Shown one piece after another: positions 1 through 7,738 of a DNA stretch of 18,265 bases (positions are counted from its first letter, which is position 1; every line of letters starts with the position of its first letter). Origin of the DNA: Myxococcales bacterium UBA5297 (GTDB lineage Bacteria > Myxococcota > Myxococcia > Myxococcales > UBA5297); assembly GCA_002408385.1 (NCBI GenBank), contig DHSB01000126.1:1-18265 (forward strand), given 5' to 3'. Below the pieces are notes generated by a model. It did not search any database. It was given only the letters and a program-made list of their open reading frames with translations, and was not told the DNA's origin. A program made the position numbers and the translations under genes.

Positions 1-57
1 GAGCGGCTCGCGCAGCTCCGGGCAATCTGGGACGTCGCGCGGGGGCGGGCCGGTTGA
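1..57 (+). CDS. C-terminal end of an unidentified protein (partial)
   Basis: The first 18 codons are open from the window edge in frame 1, read ERLAQLRAIWDVARGRAG and end at a TGA (55-57). The composition is plausible for the helical end of a GC-rich gene, but too little is present to assign a family, and another strand or frame cannot be excluded. It would be the gene preceding the GIDE-domain protein, 122 nt upstream of that start. Confidence 0.3.
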   Translation, partial: ERLAQLRAIWDVARGRAG

Positions 58-179
58 GCCCGGCGGCGCGCGCGGCCGCCTGCGAGGCGGCGTCGAGGGG
101 CCCTGTGGCGCACCCGCCGCGCCGAGCGCGGCCGCCTCGGGATTTCTCGGCGGGCCGCTTGTCGTTCTAGGCTCTGCCC

Positions 180-971
180 ATGGAAGCGCTCATCCTGCTG
201 ATCGTTGCTGCCGTGGCCGCGCTGGTCGCCGTCGGCGCGCGCCTGAGCCAGAAGGAGCTGCGCGCGTGCCGGCGCAGCACCTGCGCCGCGGCGAGCCCGG
301 GAGAGAAGAAGATCAAGCTGTCCGGGACGGCGCGCGCCGAGCAGCCGCTGGTGTCGCCGCTGCGCGAAATCCCCTGCATCTTCTACGCGCTGACCATCCG
401 CCGCCTTGGGGGCGAGAGGAACGGGCGGGGGTTCGGCGACAGCGCTCACGCACACGGCGACATTACCGTCAGCAGCCGGGTCTGGACGAATTGGTGGCTC
501 GAGGACGACAGCGGGCTGCTCGAGGTCGACGGGGAGGGCGCCGAGGTCGTCACCGGCGGCGCTGTCGGCGAACGGACCGGCGGCCGCGCCAGCTCTCGGC
601 GCTTCCAACAGGTCCTGCGCGAATACGGCGTGGCGGACAGCTATCTGTTCGACTACGCGATCCTGGAAGAGGTCCTCCCGGTCGACAGCGAGGTCTTTGT
701 CTGCGGACCCGTCAAGGGAACCCCCCAGGGCAGCCTGCTGTGCGGGGGCAGCGAGCTGCTCGTGAGCACGCGCTCCGAGAAGGCTCTGCTCGCGCGCAAC
801 GCGGCCGTGACCATCGTGGCGGCGGCCGTGGCGGGCGCGGCCCTGGGCGGCGCCCTCGTCGCCGGCAAGGAGCTCCTCGACACTCAAGCGAAGGGCGAGC
901 CGCAGCTACAGCAGTACCAGCCCGAAGGCTTCGGGATGCAACCGCTCGAGCGCACCCGCCCCAGCCCTTGA
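180..971 (+). CDS. Two-TM GIDE/BAM-domain-like membrane protein
   Basis: A 263-residue protein. Residues 1-20 form an N-terminal hydrophobic helix. The central part begins with a stretch (about 47-78) reading L-S-G-T-A, then L-V-S-P-L, then I-P-C-I-F-Y, the pattern of the GIDE domain (the BAM domain of mitochondrial MUL1/MAPL). Residues about 206-228 form a second, Ala/Gly-rich membrane helix followed by a short polar tail. The order TM - GIDE - TM matches MUL1, but the RING ubiquitin-ligase domain of the eukaryotic protein is absent. Bacterial members have no defined function that I know of; a membrane-associated role is inferred. No Shine-Dalgarno precedes the ATG; a TAGGCT hexamer sits 6 nt before it, so a leaderless or very short leader is possible. 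Family assignment is by motif recognition only. Confidence 0.72.
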   Translation: MEALILLIVAAVAALVAVGARLSQKELRACRRSTCAAASPGEKKIKLSGTARAEQPLVSPLREIPCIFYALTIRRLGGERNGRGFGDSAHAHGDITVSSRVWTNWWLEDDSGLLEVDGEGAEVVTGGAVGERTGGRASSRRFQQVLREYGVADSYLFDYAILEEVLPVDSEVFVCGPVKGTPQGSLLCGGSELLVSTRSEKALLARNAAVTIVAAAVAGAALGGALVAGKELLDTQAKGEPQLQQYQPEGFGMQPLERTRPSP

Positions 972-1153
972 GCGGCCGCGGGCTGCGCTTGCGCTGACGG
1001 TGCCGGGCGGCTCCCGACAGCAGCCAGAAACCGCGGCCGGACAGCGGTCGTGGCTCGACAGTGCCTCGCTTCGGGCATCCGGGCGCTCGCCTTGGTTCCC
1101 AGTGGCCGGTTCGGTACACTCCCCGCCTTTCGTGACGAGAGCAAGGAGCGAAC
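972..1153. other. Intergenic spacer upstream of the ABC operon
   Basis: 182 nt without a credible gene. It holds the predicted operon promoter (1092-1120) and the ribosome binding site AAGGAG (1143-1148). A 9-bp inverted repeat (973-981 with 1031-1039) is present, but each arm is mostly CCGCGG-type sequence expected by chance at this GC. Confidence 0.5.
1092..1120 (+). promoter_or_regulatory. Predicted sigma-70-type promoter of the ABC operon
   Basis: TTGGTT (1092-1097) and TACACT (1115-1120) are separated by exactly 17 nt and lie 33 nt upstream of the ATG of the substrate-binding gene, leaving room for the AAGGAG ribosome binding site. The -10 matches 4 of 6 consensus bases and the -35 keeps TTG. 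No start site is proven. Confidence 0.5.
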
Positions 1154-2920
1154 ATGTCGCAACAGGTCAAGCCGAAGGGTCCGTTCTACGTCGTCCTCGC
1201 CTTGGTGGTCATTGGGCTGGTCGGCTTCGCCCTCTACCGCGCGGGCATCCTCGCCCCCGAGGGCACGGATGAGTCGAAGATCTCCGTACAGATCTCCAAG
1301 GATGATCTGGACCAGGCCAAGAGCCCGGGCGCCGGGCCCGCCAAGGACGCGGTCGAGGCCGCCGACTCGAACGCGCCGACGACGGTCAAGGAGTACAACT
1401 TCGTCCCCGAGGAGCGCCTGCCCGCGGTCCAGGGCGTGGCCGGCTACAAGCCGCTCGAGAACGACACGGTCAAGATGGCCCTCAACGTCTGGGCCGGTTG
1501 GGCCCCGGTCATCTTCGCCAACGGCGGCTTCAAGCCGAGCAAGGTTTGGACGACCCCCGACGGCAAGCGCAAGTTCAAGCTCGAGCTGGTGCTCATCGAC
1601 GACCCGGTCGCGATGCGCGACGCCTACGCCTCGGGCAACATCCACATCGGCTGGGCCACCGTCGACATGCTCCCGCTCTTCATGGAGGAGCTGAAGAAGG
1701 ACTCGCGCACCATGCCGCGCATCTTCCAGCAGGTCGACTGGTCGAACGGCGGCGACGGCCTCGTCGCCCGCGGCGGGGTCGAGTCGATTGGCGGGCTGCG
1801 CGGCAAGACGGTGGTGCTCGCGCAGAACTCGCCCTCGCAGTACTTCGTGCTCAACGCCCTGATCAACGGCGGGGTGCAGCCGGCCGAGGTCACTTTCAAG
1901 TACACCGGCGACGCCTTCCAGGCCGCGGCCGCCTTCGCCGCCGACAAGTCGATAGCCGCCGCGGTGAGCTGGGCGCCGGACATCTACAACCTGGCCAAGG
2001 TGCAGGGCAACAAGCTCATCGTCACCACCGCCGACGCCAACCGGATGATCGCCGACGTCTGGTTCGCCCGCGCCGACTTCGCCAAGGAGAACCTGCCCGT
2101 CGTCGAGGCCCTGGTACGCGGCTTCCTCGAGGCGGCCGACGCGCTCGACCTGCAGGAGAACAAGATCCAGGTCTCGAAGTGGATGGCCGAGGGCTACAAC
2201 CTGCCTGCCGACGAGACGCTCGGCATGCTCGGCGACGCCCACTGGACCAACTACGCCGAGAACCGCGAGTTCTTCCTCAACCAGAACAACCCGACCAACT
2301 TCGAGCGCACCTGGGAGACCGCCTACTACCTCTACAAGCGCATCGGCAAGGTCGGCGACAAGGTGCCCTGGCACCAGGTGGTCGACTTCTCGATCATCCA
2401 GAAGCTCGGCGCCGAGCCCAAGTTCGCCAAGGCTCAGAACAAGTACCTGGTCAACTTCGCGGCCCGCTCGGTCTCCGAGATCAAGGCCGAGTCCGGCGAG
2501 ATCCTCACCAAGACCATCGTCGTCCACTTCTTCCCGAACAGCTCCAACCTCAAGCACAAGATCCTCAAGACCATCGGCGCCAAGGCGGTCGAGGAACTCT
2601 ACGACCCCAACGTCGACTTCGTCGTCGAAGAGGTGGGCAAGATGACCGGGCAGTACGGCGCCGCGCGCATCGTGGTCGAGGGGCACACCGACTCCTCGAT
2701 GAAGGGCAAGGTTCCCTTCGAGGCCGTCCAGACGCTCTCCGACGAGCGCGCACAGTCGGTGCGCCAGGCCATCCTCGAGAAGTTCGACACCATCCACCCG
2801 AACCAGATCTCGGCCGAGGGCATGGGCTGGAACAGCCCGGTCGACCCGAGCGATCCGGACAACCACGCCAAGAACCGCCGCGTCGAGGTGAAGGTCTACC
2901 CGCTCGAGGCGCAGCAGTAG
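1154..2920 (+). CDS. ABC transporter substrate-binding protein fused to OmpA C-terminal domain
   Basis: A 588-residue fusion. Residues about 11-32 form a hydrophobic helix after a Lys-containing N-terminus with no lipobox or clear signal-peptidase site, so it looks like an uncleaved membrane anchor. A linker (33-95) leads to an NMT1/SsuA/TauA/NrtA-type periplasmic binding domain (about 100-440): L-N-V-W-A-G-W opening, I-D-D-P-V segment, D-G-L-V-A-R and L-R-G-K-T motifs. From about 454 to 585 lies an OmpA-like domain with E-G-H-T-D (509-513), an Asp-rich loop and N-R-R-V-E (574-578), features of peptidoglycan (diaminopimelate) binding. First gene of a four-gene operon with its permease and ATPase; AAGGAG lies 5 nt before the ATG. 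The ligand is unknown: the fold covers nitrate, sulfonate, taurine and thiamine precursors. The sequence suggests a binding protein held between inner membrane and cell wall. Confidence 0.9.
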   Translation: MSQQVKPKGPFYVVLALVVIGLVGFALYRAGILAPEGTDESKISVQISKDDLDQAKSPGAGPAKDAVEAADSNAPTTVKEYNFVPEERLPAVQGVAGYKPLENDTVKMALNVWAGWAPVIFANGGFKPSKVWTTPDGKRKFKLELVLIDDPVAMRDAYASGNIHIGWATVDMLPLFMEELKKDSRTMPRIFQQVDWSNGGDGLVARGGVESIGGLRGKTVVLAQNSPSQYFVLNALINGGVQPAEVTFKYTGDAFQAAAAFAADKSIAAAVSWAPDIYNLAKVQGNKLIVTTADANRMIADVWFARADFAKENLPVVEALVRGFLEAADALDLQENKIQVSKWMAEGYNLPADETLGMLGDAHWTNYAENREFFLNQNNPTNFERTWETAYYLYKRIGKVGDKVPWHQVVDFSIIQKLGAEPKFAKAQNKYLVNFAARSVSEIKAESGEILTKTIVVHFFPNSSNLKHKILKTIGAKAVEELYDPNVDFVVEEVGKMTGQYGAARIVVEGHTDSSMKGKVPFEAVQTLSDERAQSVRQAILEKFDTIHPNQISAEGMGWNSPVDPSDPDNHAKNRRVEVKVYPLEAQQ

Positions 2921-2977
2921 CCACCTGTGTCCGCGGGTCCCGGGCCTTCGACGCTTCGGGACCCCGCTTTGGCCTCC

Positions 2978-3925
2978 ATGAGCGAAACCGCCACCAGCCC
3001 CAAGCCCGAGGCCCAGGGCGCTGTGCCGCCCGAGGCGAACCCGAGCAGCGCTCCCGCCCTCAGCGTCGAGGCCACAAGACCCGAGACGCTCGAGACGCCC
3101 GCCGACAGCGCCGCGCCCCGACACAAGCTCAACCCCTGGCGCCTGCGCGCCGAGCCGACGGCCTTCGGTCGCCTGTTGGCCGGCGTCGCCTGCATCGGCC
3201 TGCTCGTCGCCGTCTGGACGCTGGTCACCTGGGGCCAGGTCGAGGAGCGCATCGTCTCCCCGGCGGTCATCGGCAGCCCGGCCGAGATCCTCGGGTCCTT
3301 CAAGTCGCTCTGGTTCGACCGCGCGCTCACCCGCAACCTCGCCGCCTCTATCTGGCGGGTGATTCAGGGCTTCGGCCTCGCCGCCCTGGTCGGCGTGCCG
3401 CTCGGCATCGCCTGCGGCGCCTGGCCGAAGTTCGGCGCCTTCGTCGCGCCGATCTCCATCTTCGGCCGCAACGTGCCCATCTCCGCCCTCGTGCCCCTGA
3501 CCTTGCTCTGGTTCGGCATCGAAGAGCTGCAGAAGGTGATGTTCCTTTTCCTCGCCTGCGTGATGTTCGTCGTCTTCGACTCGGCGCGGGCGGTCGCGAG
3601 CGTCGACGAGCGCTACGTCAACACCGCGCTGACGCTGGGCGCCCGGCCGCACCAGGTGCTCTTCAAGGTGCTCGTGCCGCTCGCCCTGCCGGACATCTTC
3701 GGCTCGGCGCGGCTGCTGTTCGGGCTCGCCTTCGGCTACATCATCCTCGCGGAGATGGTGAACCAGACGAGCGGAATCGGCGCCCTCATCCTCACCTCCC
3801 AGCGGCGCGGCCCGATGGAGCATGTCTACCTGGCCCTGGTGGCGATAACCCTGGTCGCCTACGGCATCGACCGGCTGCTGCTCTTCGCGCAGCGCCGGCT
3901 CTTCCCGTACCGGGAGGAGGGGTGA
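2978..3925 (+). CDS. ABC transporter permease, SsuC/TauC type
   Basis: Inner-membrane permease of 315 residues if translation starts at the ATG at 2978; an upstream GTG (2927) would add 17 residues. The N-terminus carries a Pro/Glu/Ala-rich polar tail of about 50 residues before the first membrane helix (L-L-V-A-V-W-T-L), longer than usual for SsuC. A BPD_transp_1 core follows with about six hydrophobic helices. The cytoplasmic EAA loop is visible as Y-V-N-T-A-L-T-L-G-A-R ending in V-L-V-P-L-A-L-P-D-I-F, the part that docks on the ATPase. It lies 57 nt after the binding-protein stop, and its TGA overlaps the ATG of the ATPase gene, implying translational coupling. It would move the unknown solute captured by the OmpA-fused binding protein. 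Confidence 0.9.
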   Translation: MSETATSPKPEAQGAVPPEANPSSAPALSVEATRPETLETPADSAAPRHKLNPWRLRAEPTAFGRLLAGVACIGLLVAVWTLVTWGQVEERIVSPAVIGSPAEILGSFKSLWFDRALTRNLAASIWRVIQGFGLAALVGVPLGIACGAWPKFGAFVAPISIFGRNVPISALVPLTLLWFGIEELQKVMFLFLACVMFVVFDSARAVASVDERYVNTALTLGARPHQVLFKVLVPLALPDIFGSARLLFGLAFGYIILAEMVNQTSGIGALILTSQRRGPMEHVYLALVAITLVAYGIDRLLLFAQRRLFPYREEG

Positions 3926-4785
3926 TGAGCAACGAGGCCCTCGCACCGAACCCTCCGACGGACGCGCCGCAGGAGCTGCCCAAGGTCGTCGAGTTCAAGA
4001 ACGTCACCAAGACCTACTCGCCCGGCACCCCGCGCGCCTACACCGCGATCAAGGACGTCTCCTTCACCGTGGACGACCTGCCCGGGGTCGGCGAGCTCAT
4101 CGCCGTGCTCGGTCCCTCCGGCTGCGGCAAGAGCACCGTGCTCCGCCTGATAGCCGGGCTCGAGCCGCAACACCCGGCGACCAGCGGCGAGGTGCTCGTG
4201 CAGGGCAAGCCCGTCACCGGGCCGGGCGCCGACCGCGGCATGGTCTTCCAGGAGTACACCGCGTTCGACAACCGCACCGTGCTCGACAACATCGCCTTCG
4301 GCCTCGAGTGCCTCGGCGTGCCCAAGCCGGTGCGCCACCAGCGCGCGCTCGAGTGGATAGGCAAGGTCGGGCTGTGCCCGGAGCGCGACGCCTTCAAGTA
4401 CCCGCATCAGCTCTCGGGCGGCATGCGCCAGCGGGTCGCCATCGCCCGGACGCTCATCCTCAAGCCGCGCATCCTCTTGATGGACGAGCCGTTCGGCGCT
4501 CTCGATCCGATGACCCGCCTGCGCATGCAGGACCTGCTCATCGACCTGTGGAAGTGCGCCGAGGCGACCGTCTTCTTCGTCACCCACTCGATCGAAGAGG
4601 CCGTCTTCCTCGGCGACCGCATCTACATCTTCTCGTCGGCCCCCGGGACGATCATCGAGGAGATTCACGCCCCACGACAGAAGCTGCCCGCGGTCGAGGC
4701 GCAGGCCCTGCCCGAGTTCGCCGAGCGCGTCCGCTACATCCGAGAGAAGATCGCCAAGATGGAGTCGGACGCGGGGGTACTGTAA
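3925..4785 (+). CDS. ABC transporter ATP-binding protein, SsuB/TauB type
   Basis: A 286-residue cytoplasmic ATPase with every diagnostic motif: Walker A G-P-S-G-C-G-K-S-T (63-71), Q-loop V-F-Q-E, signature L-S-G-G-M-R-Q-R (163-170), Walker B I-L-L-M-D-E-P (183-189), D-loop G-A-L-D and H-loop V-T-H-S (H221). The F-G-A-L-D and E-E-A-V-F-L contexts are typical of the nitrate/sulfonate/taurine group. A short insertion, D-D-L-P-G-V-G, precedes the Walker A strand. The start is fixed by GGGAGGAGGGG just upstream and by the ATG overlapping the permease TGA. The next gene begins 4 nt after its TAA, so all four genes were probably made from one transcript. Confidence 0.95.
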   Translation: MSNEALAPNPPTDAPQELPKVVEFKNVTKTYSPGTPRAYTAIKDVSFTVDDLPGVGELIAVLGPSGCGKSTVLRLIAGLEPQHPATSGEVLVQGKPVTGPGADRGMVFQEYTAFDNRTVLDNIAFGLECLGVPKPVRHQRALEWIGKVGLCPERDAFKYPHQLSGGMRQRVAIARTLILKPRILLMDEPFGALDPMTRLRMQDLLIDLWKCAEATVFFVTHSIEEAVFLGDRIYIFSSAPGTIIEEIHAPRQKLPAVEAQALPEFAERVRYIREKIAKMESDAGVL

Positions 4786-4789
4786 GCCC

Positions 4790-5677
4790 ATGGCCAGCCG
4801 GCAGAGTCTCGGCAGCTACCTGAAGGCTGCCTTCACCAATCGGTGGAACCTCCTGGCGTTCATCGGCGCCGGGGTCGCCGGGGCCATCTCGCCCATCCCC
4901 GACGTCGTGCTGCCGCTGGTCATCGCGGCCGAGATGCTCTTTCTCGGGGTCGTCGCCACCAACCCGCGCTTTCACCGCGCCATCGACGCCGCTCAAGGCG
5001 CGGCCGACGCCGCCGCGGGCGCCGAGACGATGCGGACGCGCTTCGATCAGCTCTACCGCGGGCTCGACCCCAAGCTGCGCCGCCAGTTCGAGGAGCTGCG
5101 CACCCGCTGCTTCGTGCTCGCCGACCTGGCCGGAAAGGACCCCGAGGCCGCCGCGCTCGGCATCGATCACGTCGCCAAGACCCAGCTCGTCGGGGTCAAC
5201 AAGCTGCTCTGGGTCTACCTGAAGCTGCTGCACACCCGGATGACCCTCGAGCGCTTCTTCGCCTCCATCAACACCGACGAGCTCGACCGCGTCGAGCGCG
5301 AGGCGCTGCGCCGGCTCGGGGAGTTGCCCAAGGACGCTGTCGATCCGCTCTCGGACAAGAAGCGCAAGAGCGTCGAGGACACCCTGGCGACCGTGCGGGC
5401 CCGCCGCGAGAACATCCAGCGCGCCCGCGAGAACCACGACTTCGTCACCCTCGAGCTCGAGCGCATCGGCGCCAAGCTCTCGGGCCTGGCCGAGCTCGCC
5501 GTCAATCGCCAGGACCCGGGGTTGCTGACGCACGACGTCGACGACGTCGCCCGCAGCGTCGAGGCGACCGAAGAGGCGATAAGCGAGCTGCAGGTCTACA
5601 CCGGCCTGACCGCGGCGGACTTCGAGGCGCCGGAGATCCTCTCTGCGCCCCAGCAGCAGCAAAGGGTGCGGGCCTAG
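4790..5677 (+). CDS. Unknown two-TM, coiled-coil-rich protein of the ABC operon
   Basis: A 295-residue protein I do not recognise. After a short basic N-terminus come two hydrophobic helices (about 18-33 and 38-57) joined by a tight S-P-I-P-D turn, so both termini should lie on the same side of the membrane. The rest is almost entirely charged, Leu/Ala/Arg/Glu-rich helix: segments around 75-115, 140-190 and 195-265 look like long helices or coiled coils. The C-terminus is short and Gln-rich. Starting 4 nt after the ATPase stop, it is very probably co-transcribed and translationally coupled, so an accessory role for the transporter (regulator, scaffold or link to the OmpA-anchored binding protein) is a fair inference. 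TelA/XpaC-type proteins were considered, but no defining motif was seen. Confidence 0.8.
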   Translation: MASRQSLGSYLKAAFTNRWNLLAFIGAGVAGAISPIPDVVLPLVIAAEMLFLGVVATNPRFHRAIDAAQGAADAAAGAETMRTRFDQLYRGLDPKLRRQFEELRTRCFVLADLAGKDPEAAALGIDHVAKTQLVGVNKLLWVYLKLLHTRMTLERFFASINTDELDRVEREALRRLGELPKDAVDPLSDKKRKSVEDTLATVRARRENIQRARENHDFVTLELERIGAKLSGLAELAVNRQDPGLLTHDVDDVARSVEATEEAISELQVYTGLTAADFEAPEILSAPQQQQRVRA

Positions 5678-5737
5678 GGCTCTCGCGCGGCCCCGGCTCG
5701 ACGCGGACGGGTTCGGACGCGGCGAGCTGACGCTGTT

Positions 5738-5912
5738 GGCCGCGAGCCGGTCGATCTCAAGCGGTTCGAGCGAGCGGTCCCGGCGCGAGAGTCCGGTGGG
5801 CTGGGCCTCGCGCTCGACATCGCCCGCGAGAGCGTCGAGGTGCACCGGGGGCAGCGTCGCGCTCGAGAGTCGGCCGGGGGCCGGGAGCCAGGTCAGCGGC
5901 GTCCTCCCGCTC
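5738..5912 (+). pseudogene. Histidine kinase C-terminal remnant (HATPase_c)
   Basis: Two adjacent frames together give the end of a sensor kinase ATPase domain. The first frame reads D-L-K-R-F-E-R (F-box-like) and G-G-L-G-L-A-L-D-I-A-R (G2 box) then V-E-V-H-R-G. After a run of five G (5847-5851) the match moves to the next frame as G-S-V-A-L-E-S-R-P-G-A-G-S and V-L-P-L, the usual last strands of the fold. Removing one G would restore the frame. No N-box, phosphoacceptor His domain or plausible start is visible upstream, where the operon ends at 5677, so only about 58 codons survive. It is a relic, probably of a two-component gene once downstream of the ABC operon. Confidence 0.7.
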
Positions 5913-5955
5913 TGCGCCGCGCTGCTCGCCTGCACCCTGAGCCCACGGCAAGCGA

Positions 5956-6606
5956 CTACTCGGTCTGGGGCGCCCGCGGGGCCTCGAACACGAGCTGGCT
6001 GCCGCCCGAGAGCTGCTCGCGGGTCACCGTGGGCCGGCCGAAGACGCGCACGACCGAGCCTCCGCTCGCCTCCACTGCGAGCTGCCCGGCCACCGAGAGC
6101 GCGACTGTCGAGCCGCCGCTCGTGGTCAGCTCGGCGACCGACGCGCGCAGGCTCGCGCCCTCGAGCGTCGAGCCACCGGAGACCTCGGCGACGACGCGCA
6201 ACGACTGCCCGGCCAGCTCGACCAGGCTGCCACCGCTGGCGCCGACAAGGACCTCGTCGTTCGCCGCGACCCCTGCGGCGCTCACCGCGGCGCCGCCGCC
6301 GGCGACGAGCGCCCTGAGCACCGGCACCGTGACGAGAAGCTCGACGTCGGAGCCGAGCAGCGGCTCGTCGGCCAGCACGAGCAGCCGGCCGCTGACCAGC
6401 TCGGTGCGAACCTTGGCGAGGAGCTCGCTCGGCCCGCGCAGGCGCACCGACTGCACGCCCGGAGTCACCGTCGCGCCGATGCCGCTGCCGACCTCCAGCT
6501 CGCTGAAGGCATCGACCGGGCGCACCTCGTCAGCAGGCGCCCCGCTGCCTCCGCTGGACAGGTTGCAGGCCAGAGCGCAGGCGAGCAGGACAGGGCTCGC
6601 ATGCAC
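5956..6606 (-). CDS. Putative DUF2807-like lipoprotein
   Basis: A 216-residue protein if begun at the GTG at 6606. The N-terminus M-H-A-S-P-V-L-L-A-C-A-L-A-C-N offers two overlapping lipobox options (L-L-A-C or A-L-A-C), then a Ser/Gly linker. The body starts D-A-F-S-E-L-E-V-G-S-G-I-G and continues with repeating short beta strands and recurring S-G-G-S turns about every 18-20 residues. This is the parallel beta-helix look of DUF2807 (GIN domain, putative auto-transporter adhesin head) proteins. An earlier in-frame start would add a basic n-region (K-R-A-G-R-R-R-A-R-R) that suits a signal peptide, but no standard start codon lies near and it would run into the hydrolase gene. Surface or outer-membrane location is inferred. 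It is divergent from the hydrolase. Confidence 0.78.
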   Translation of the reverse strand: MHASPVLLACALACNLSSGGSGAPADEVRPVDAFSELEVGSGIGATVTPGVQSVRLRGPSELLAKVRTELVSGRLLVLADEPLLGSDVELLVTVPVLRALVAGGGAAVSAAGVAANDEVLVGASGGSLVELAGQSLRVVAEVSGGSTLEGASLRASVAELTTSGGSTVALSVAGQLAVEASGGSVVRVFGRPTVTREQLSGGSQLVFEAPRAPQTE

Positions 6607-6651
6607 GAGCCGACGCGCGCGTCTTCGGCCTGCGCGCTTCGCTGTGGCTAA

Positions 6652-7665
6652 ATGGCGCCCATGCGAACCACCCAGCGCCTCGTTCCCAACGGTGACGGTT
6701 GGCATCTGTCGCTGAACCAGACCTACGACCCCGACCGTCTGCGGCCCCGACGCCGGCCGGTTCTGATCATTCCCGGCTACGGTATGAATTCGTTTATCTA
6801 CAGCTACCACCCGAACGGCCCGTCACTCGAAGGCTATCTGGCCGAGGCCGGGCTCGAGGTCTGGCGGGCAGATCTGCGCGGGCAGGGCGGCTCCATCCGC
6901 GCAGGCGGCGGTGACGAGCACGGGCTCGCGGACCTGGCCCTGACCGACGTGCGAGCGCTCGTCGACGCGGTCCTCGATGGCACGCGCACCGGCGCCGATC
7001 GCGTCGACGTCATCGGCGGCTCGCTCGGCGGCTCGCTCATGTTCGCGCACGCCGCGCTCGTTCCCGAGAACCGGATGGCGTCGCTCGTCTGTATCGGGAC
7101 CCCGGTGCGCTGGGAGAAGCTCCACCCGCTGCTGCGGGCCTTGTTCGCCTCGCCGCGCGTCGCGGGGGCGATCCGCTTTCGCGGCAGCCGCCCGCTCGCC
7201 GAGGTTCTGCTGCCGCTGCTGGCGCGCTTCGCGCCGTCGCTGCTGTCCATCTATCTCAACGCCGAGATCACCGACCTGAGCGCGGCCCGCGAGATGGTGC
7301 GCACGGTCGAGGACCCCAACCGCTTCATGAACCGGGAGATCGCCGTCTGGATCCGACAGCGCGACCTGGTCATCGACGGCACGAACATCGCCGAAGCGCT
7401 CGAGCGACTGACGAATCCCCTGCTGTGCGTGCTCGCGCGCGGCGACGGCATCGTCCCACCCGAGACCGCGTCGTTCGCCTTCCACCGCATCGGCTCGCGG
7501 GTGAAGAAGCTCGTCGAAGTCGGCTCCGACGCGATGAGCGTGGCGCACGCGGATCTTTTCGTCTCCCGCGAAGCCCAGGCCCGCGTCTTCGCGCCGATCT
7601 GCGAGTTTTTGCTCGAGCAAGGGATCGAGCGCGTGGAGGCGCGCAGGTCGAACACGGCTGGCTGA
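6652..7665 (+). CDS. Alpha/beta hydrolase family protein
   Basis: A 337-residue alpha/beta hydrolase (334 if the ATG at 6661 is used; neither start has a Shine-Dalgarno). The oxyanion-hole region is V-L-I-I-P-G-Y-G (37-44), the nucleophile elbow V-I-G-G-S-L-G-G places the catalytic Ser at 124, the acid is probably D265 in A-R-G-D-G-I-V-P and the His H299 in V-A-H-A-D. A helical cap lies between about 140 and 220. The L-I-I-P-G-Y-G opening and the cap recall lipase and PHA-synthase-like hydrolases, but no Cys nucleophile is present, so an esterase or lipase reaction on an unknown ester is the best guess. No signal peptide is seen, so it is probably cytoplasmic. Its 5' end lies about 45 nt from the divergent lipoprotein gene. 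Confidence 0.85.
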   Translation: MAPMRTTQRLVPNGDGWHLSLNQTYDPDRLRPRRRPVLIIPGYGMNSFIYSYHPNGPSLEGYLAEAGLEVWRADLRGQGGSIRAGGGDEHGLADLALTDVRALVDAVLDGTRTGADRVDVIGGSLGGSLMFAHAALVPENRMASLVCIGTPVRWEKLHPLLRALFASPRVAGAIRFRGSRPLAEVLLPLLARFAPSLLSIYLNAEITDLSAAREMVRTVEDPNRFMNREIAVWIRQRDLVIDGTNIAEALERLTNPLLCVLARGDGIVPPETASFAFHRIGSRVKKLVEVGSDAMSVAHADLFVSREAQARVFAPICEFLLEQGIERVEARRSNTAG

Positions 7666-7738
7666 GCAACGACTCGCCCGCTCAGCCGGGGATCGCCCTG
7701 GTTGCGCACGGTTCGGACTTTCGGCGCTGCGGTCCGAC

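Noticed and set aside
973..1039. 9-bp inverted repeat CGGCCGCGG / CCGCGGCCG as a terminator
   Set aside because: The arms are 49 nt apart and consist of GC palindromic words expected by chance at this base composition.
1498..3924. Upstream extension of the ATPase reading frame through the binding protein and permease
   Set aside because: The extension is Arg/Gly-rich frame-shadow sequence; the ATPase has a strong ribosome binding site and an ATG overlapping the permease stop.
884..3946. 1020-codon open frame on the minus strand across the ABC operon
   Set aside because: It is the GC-driven shadow of the binding-protein and permease genes: low-complexity, rich in Gly/Val/Asp/Arg, no domain, and antisense to proteins with clear motifs.
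6607..6810. Longer N-terminus of the minus-strand DUF2807-like protein
   Set aside because: The only standard starts would overlap the hydrolase coding region head-on; the basic stretch just upstream of 6606 is attractive as a signal-peptide n-region but lacks a start codon.
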